Below, in pieces: positions 15,017-18,813 of a stretch of DNA of 18,813 bases (its first letter is position 1; each line of letters opens with the position of its first letter). Under the pieces are notes generated by a model that was not told where the DNA came from, did not search any database, and saw only the letters and a program-made list of their open reading frames with translations. A program made the position numbers and the translations under genes. The DNA is from GCA-2686265 sp036010965 (GTDB lineage Bacteria; Planctomycetota; UBA1135; GCA-002686595). The DNA lies in the NCBI GenBank assembly GCA_036010965.1, contig DASCMO010000174.1:1-18813 (forward strand), written 5' to 3'.

Positions 15017-17407
15017 ATGACGCTCCGAGCTCTGCTGCTGGCACTGCCCTTTGCCGCCCCCGGCGAGTCCATGGTCTGGACTTCCCAGGAGAGTGGGACT
15101 GACGCCAGTCTGCGCGGTCTGTGCGCCGTGAGCGAGACCGTGTGCTGGGCCAGCGGCATGGCGGGCACGGTCCTGCGCACGACCGATGGGCAGCACTGGG
15201 AGCGCAGCACGCCCGCCGGTGGGTTTGGCATCGACCTGCGGGACATCCACGCCTTCGACGCCGAGCGCGCCGTGGTCATCAGCGCCGGACAGCCGGCGAG
15301 GGTCTACCTCACCGAGGACGGCGGTGAGAGCTGGAGCCTCTCATACGAGCACGACGACTCCGCCGCGTTCTTCGACGCCATGGACTTCTGGGACGACCGG
15401 CGGGGCATCGCCTTCAGCGACCCCATCGACGGACACCTCCTGGTCATCACCACCGATGACGGCGGACGCACCTGGCGCGCCCTCCCCTCGGATTTCCTGC
15501 CGCCCTCGCCGGAGGGGGAGGCCGGGTTCGCGGCCAGCGGCAGCTGTCTCCGCGTGCGCGACACCGCAGAGGCGTGGATCGGCCTGGGTGGCTCACGAGG
15601 CGCGCGGGTCTTCCGCACGACCGACGGTGGAGCACGGTGGCAGGTCGCGGACACGCCCGTCCTCTCGGAATCGGGCGCCACGGGCATCTTCTCCCTGGCG
15701 CTGCTCCCCGACGGGCGCGCGGTCGCGGTCGGCGGCGACTACACCCGCGAGACGCTCGAGACGGCGAACTGCGCCGTCACCAGCGACGAAGGTATGAGCT
15801 GGAGCGCTCCCGAGGGCGCGGCGCCGAGTGGATACCGATCGTGCGTGGAGGTCATCGCCGGACGCCCGGGACCGACTCTGATCGCCGTCGGGCCGAGCGG
15901 GAGCGACCTGTCGACCGACGGCGGTCACTCCTGGCGACGCTTCACCGAGCTGGGATTCCACACCGTCTCCTGTGCCCCTGACGGCGCCACCTGGGCTTCA
16001 GGTTCCAAAGGGCGCATCGCACGGCTTGAGCGAAGGCCGCGGGGGGCCGTGTGGAGCAGCTTCCGAGGTCCCAACGGAACTGGCGTCGCCCCCTCGGGAA
16101 GCTACCCCGCCGAGATCGGCCCGAAGAAGAACGTGGTCTGGGAGCGCGCGCTCTCCTCGGGACGCTCCTCCCCCGTCCTGACCTCCGACCTGGTGGTGCT
16201 GACCGGTGTCGATGAGGGGCGACTGTTCACCTACGCCCTCGACCGGGAAACGGGCGAGACGCGCTGGCGACGCGAGGCCCCTCGCCCGCGGCGCACTACA
16301 TTTCATCCGAAGAACGGCCCGGCGGCCGCCAGCGCGGCGGCCGGACAGCGCACGATCGTCGTCTTCTTCGACGAGTACGGACTGCTGGCCTATGACCACG
16401 ACGGCGCCGAGCGCTGGCGCGTTCCCCTGGGGCCCTTCAACAACATCTACGGAATGGGCGCCTCGCCGGTGCTCCATGACGGCGTCGTCGTCCTGGCCTG
16501 CGACCAGACCCGGGACTCCTTCGTTGTGGCCCTGGCCGAGGAGGACGGTCGGGAGCTGTGGCGAAGCAGCCGACCGCGCGCGGTCAGCGGGCACTGCACG
16601 CCGGTGATACGCGACATGAGCGAAGGGAGCGCGGAAGTGCTGGTGGCGGGGTCCTTCCAGCTCGACGCACATGACCTCATGAGCGGCGAGCGGCGCTGGT
16701 GGGTGAACGGCTTGCCGGCCGAGATGAAGTCGATCCCGGTGCTCCGGGGAGACACGGTCTGGATCCAAGGCTACTCCCTACCGCTCAACGACCACGGCAA
16801 TCAGATCGAGCTACCGACCTTCGAGCGAGCCACCGAGGAAATGGACGGCGACGGCGACGGACGCCTCTCGGCCGGGGAGATCCGCGAACCGAAGGTGGCG
16901 GACTCCTTCCGCTTCATCGATCTCGACGGGGACGGAGGGCTAGACGCGCACGAGTGGGACCTCACACGCGCCTTCTTCGCCTCCGCCAACTGTGCCATGG
17001 CGATCCAGCTCGGGGGACTCGGAGACCTGACCGACAGCAACGTGCGCTGGCGGGCCTATCGCTCCGTGCCCCAGCTCCCCTCGCCTCTGATCGACGGCGG
17101 CGCCTACTACATGCTGAGCGACCAGGGCGGATTGCTGACGATCCTCGATCCTGACACGGGCGCGCGGATCGAGCGCGGGCGGCTCGACGAAGCGGTCGAC
17201 CAATACTACGCCTCGCCGGTGGCCGGAGACGGCAAGGTCTACCTCCTGAGCGAGTCGGGAATCCTGACCGTGCTGAAGAGCGGCGGCGACCTGCAGACCC
17301 TGCATCGGGCCGAGTTCGGCGAAGCCTGCTACGCGACGCCAGCCCTCGAGGACGGCCGTATCTGGCTGCGCACCAGGACGCGGCTGTTCTGCTTCGGGCG
17401 ACCCTGA
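15017..17407 (+). CDS. Exported double-propeller protein: YCF48/BNR repeats, PQQ-like repeats and two EF-hands
   Basis: 796 residues. The N-terminus MTLRALLLALPFAAPGES looks like a short signal peptide. Residues about 20-340 contain YCF48/BNR-type repeats with Asp-box-like motifs (VLRTTDGQHWERS, VYLTEDGGESWSLS, VITTDDGGRTWRAL, VFRTTDGGARWQVA, DLSTDGGHSWRRF), as in sialidase-like propellers and photosystem II assembly factors. At about 345 the sequence switches to a PQQ-type propeller that begins SSFRGPNGTGVAPSG, a start common in planctomycete PQQ-repeat proteins, with VFTYALDRETGETRWRREAP-like blades. A pair of calcium-binding loops, DGDGDGRLSAGE (about 608-619) and DLDGDGGLDAHE (about 634-645), is inserted between blades. 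No catalytic residue of quinoprotein dehydrogenases is apparent, so a scaffold or binding role is as likely as an enzyme. The start lacks a Shine-Dalgarno. Confidence 0.9.
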   Translation: MTLRALLLALPFAAPGESMVWTSQESGTDASLRGLCAVSETVCWASGMAGTVLRTTDGQHWERSTPAGGFGIDLRDIHAFDAERAVVISAGQPARVYLTEDGGESWSLSYEHDDSAAFFDAMDFWDDRRGIAFSDPIDGHLLVITTDDGGRTWRALPSDFLPPSPEGEAGFAASGSCLRVRDTAEAWIGLGGSRGARVFRTTDGGARWQVADTPVLSESGATGIFSLALLPDGRAVAVGGDYTRETLETANCAVTSDEGMSWSAPEGAAPSGYRSCVEVIAGRPGPTLIAVGPSGSDLSTDGGHSWRRFTELGFHTVSCAPDGATWASGSKGRIARLERRPRGAVWSSFRGPNGTGVAPSGSYPAEIGPKKNVVWERALSSGRSSPVLTSDLVVLTGVDEGRLFTYALDRETGETRWRREAPRPRRTTFHPKNGPAAASAAAGQRTIVVFFDEYGLLAYDHDGAERWRVPLGPFNNIYGMGASPVLHDGVVVLACDQTRDSFVVALAEEDGRELWRSSRPRAVSGHCTPVIRDMSEGSAEVLVAGSFQLDAHDLMSGERRWWVNGLPAEMKSIPVLRGDTVWIQGYSLPLNDHGNQIELPTFERATEEMDGDGDGRLSAGEIREPKVADSFRFIDLDGDGGLDAHEWDLTRAFFASANCAMAIQLGGLGDLTDSNVRWRAYRSVPQLPSPLIDGGAYYMLSDQGGLLTILDPDTGARIERGRLDEAVDQYYASPVAGDGKVYLLSESGILTVLKSGGDLQTLHRAEFGEACYATPALEDGRIWLRTRTRLFCFGRP

Positions 17408-17419
17408 GGTATGGAGGGC

Positions 17420-17442
17420 CTCCCGACGTTCACGCGTCGGAG
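17420..17442 (+). terminator. Hairpin between the propeller gene and the SGNH gene
   Basis: CTCCCGACG (17420-17428) and CGTCGGAG (17435-17442) pair with one bulged C around TTCACG, 13 bases after the stop. It is followed by AAAAGC, not T, so termination is doubtful. GCTACCCT at 17449-17456 just after it may be a -10-like box for the next gene. Confidence 0.35.
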
Positions 17443-17503
17443 AAAAGCGCTACCCTGCACCGCAGAGCGCACCCCGTCGCACTCCCCTACCGCCGCCCCG
17501 CCC

Positions 17504-18813
17504 ATGCTGACGCCCTCGCTGCCCATCCTGATCCTGGCCCTCGCCCCGCACGCCGCCGCCGACTCCGAGACAGCGGTCCTCGAACTCGAGCAGGGCGACC
17601 GCGTCTGCCTTCTGGGCAACGCGCTCGCAGAGCGCATGCAGCACGACGGCTGGCTGGAGACGCTCCTCCAGGTGCGTCTGCCCGACCGCGAGCTCACCTT
17701 CCGCAACCTCGGCTTCTCGGGCGACGAGCTGTCCGTCCACCAGCGCATGGTGAACTTCGGAAAGCTCCCCGATGACAAGCTGGGGCTCAACCTGCCCAAG
17801 GACCGCTTCCTGGTCTGGGACCGATTCCTCGCCCACTGCAGCGCCGATGTGCTGTTCGCCTTCTTCGGCTTCAACGAGTCCTTCGCAGGGGAGGCGGGAT
17901 TAGAGCGCTACCGCGCGGACCTCGAGAGCTTCGTCGACCACATCGCCGCCCAGCGCTACAACGGAAGCGACGCGCCCGACCTGGTGCTCTTCTCGTCGAT
18001 CCCCTTCGAGGACCTGCATGACGCCAGTCTGCCCGACGGCAACGAACACAACCGCCGGCTGAGGCTCTACAACGCAGTCACCGCGGCGGTCGCCGCCGAG
18101 CGCGGCGTGCGGTTCGTGGACCTCTACGGCCCCATGAACGCTCGCTACGCGGCGAGCGAGGAGCCGCTCACCATCAACGGCATGCACCTGACGGCCCACG
18201 GCAACGAGGCGCTGGCCGAGGTGATCACTGAGCACATCGCTCCCGCGGCACCAGCTAGCCGCAACGCGCCTCGGGAAGCACAAGTCCGCCCGGCGGTGAT
18301 CGCCAAGAACCTGCTCTGGTTCAATCACTACCGCGCCACCGATGGCTACAACGTCTACGGCGGCCGATCGCGCGAGCGCTACCCGCGCGGGAACAGCCTG
18401 CCCGAAGTTCCGCGTCTGACGAACTACGAGGTCATGCAACAGGAGATGGTGGTCCTCGACGCGATGGCTGACCGAGACGACCGGCTGATCTGGTCCGCGG
18501 CGGCGGGTGGTGCCCCGCGCGGCGACGAGGTGGTCGTGCCGCCGGTTACCGAGGTCCAGACCAACAAGCCCGGCCCTGGCCCTGGCGGCGCGCACGCATT
18601 CATCGATGGCGACGAGGCGCGCAAGTTGATGACCATGGCCCCCCACATGCGGGTCGACCTGTTCGCCGACGAGAGCCGCTTCCCCGAGCTCGTCAATCCG
18701 GTGCAGATGGCCTGGGACACGCGCGACCGCCTGTGGGTCGCTGCCTGGCCGACCTACCCGCACTGGCAGCCGGACCTGCCGATGAACGACAAGCTGCTCA
18801 TCCTTGAGGACAC
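17504..18813 (+). CDS. SGNH-like domain joined to PVC-type membrane-bound dehydrogenase domain (partial, runs off the end)
   Basis: The ATG at 17504 opens a frame with no stop to the window edge (436 codons). A signal peptide (MLTPSLPILILALAPHAAA) is followed by an SGNH/GDSL-hydrolase-like domain of about 225 residues: VCLLGNALAERMQ (block I), NLGFSGDEL (block II), FFGFNESF (block III) and INGMHLTAHGNEAL (block V). Block I has G-N-A where active hydrolases have G-D-S, so the catalytic serine is missing. After a linker, from about residue 375, APHMRVDLFADES, FPELVNPVQMAWDTRDRLWV and the following residues match the start of the membrane-bound dehydrogenase / PVC heme-binding propeller domain (TIGR02604-type) of Planctomycetota. 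In full-length relatives a CxxCH heme motif comes later; it would lie beyond this window. Likely periplasmic. Identification of the fold is good, activity uncertain. Confidence 0.85.
   Translation, partial: MLTPSLPILILALAPHAAADSETAVLELEQGDRVCLLGNALAERMQHDGWLETLLQVRLPDRELTFRNLGFSGDELSVHQRMVNFGKLPDDKLGLNLPKDRFLVWDRFLAHCSADVLFAFFGFNESFAGEAGLERYRADLESFVDHIAAQRYNGSDAPDLVLFSSIPFEDLHDASLPDGNEHNRRLRLYNAVTAAVAAERGVRFVDLYGPMNARYAASEEPLTINGMHLTAHGNEALAEVITEHIAPAAPASRNAPREAQVRPAVIAKNLLWFNHYRATDGYNVYGGRSRERYPRGNSLPEVPRLTNYEVMQQEMVVLDAMADRDDRLIWSAAAGGAPRGDEVVVPPVTEVQTNKPGPGPGGAHAFIDGDEARKLMTMAPHMRVDLFADESRFPELVNPVQMAWDTRDRLWVAAWPTYPHWQPDLPMNDKLLILED

Overview
The window is high-GC bacterial DNA, most likely from a planctomycete (Planctomycetota, PVC group). 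The inference rests on gene content: a tandem 3-keto-disaccharide hydrolase (DUF1080) protein, an SGNH-like domain joined to the start of a PVC-type membrane-bound dehydrogenase domain, a PQQ-type propeller protein with EF-hands, and three secreted proteins that share one Cys/Gly-rich C-terminal module. No phage, IS, CRISPR or rRNA sequence was seen. Most starts lack a clear Shine-Dalgarno; a few (12555, 7388 and the selenoprotein start at 3843) have one.

Layout. 1-150: 3' end of a gene with a WYL-like tail, overlapping the GTG of typA (147-1955). 1967-3843, minus strand: an unrecognised protein preceded by the most notable gene of the window, an iodothyronine-deiodinase-like protein (2719-3843) that needs readthrough of an in-frame TGA at 3193-3195 as selenocysteine. 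A bacterial-SECIS-like hairpin starts just after that TGA. Because of the TGA the gene otherwise looks like two separate ORFs. 4221-5327: secreted protein A with the Cys-rich C-terminal module. 5337-6611, minus: tandem DUF1080 secreted protein. 6729-6804: tRNA-Gly(CCC) with encoded CCA. 6935-7273: RRM RNA-binding protein with a Gly tail, followed by two strong hairpins and a small charged protein with a TTG start (7388-7660). 7700-9421, minus: amidase-signature enzyme, divergent from a Sfp-type phosphopantetheinyl transferase (9515-10255). 10417-11337: CDF cation transporter, overlapping tail to tail with a P-loop protein (11330-12304, minus). 12555-13745: secreted propeller-like protein with the Cys-rich module. 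14034-14873, minus: plastocyanin-like cupredoxin with the same module. 15017-17407: YCF48/BNR propeller plus PQQ-like propeller plus two EF-hands. 17504 to the window end: SGNH-like domain leading into a PVC-type dehydrogenase domain, cut by the window edge.

The genes do not form one pathway. The common theme is export: at least six products carry likely signal peptides, three end in the same six-cysteine module, and two carry paired EF-hands, suggesting calcium-dependent folding outside the cytoplasm. The deiodinase-like selenoprotein is itself a predicted exported EF-hand protein. The Sec machinery (selA, selB, selC, selD) is not in this window and must lie elsewhere in the genome if the readthrough model is right.
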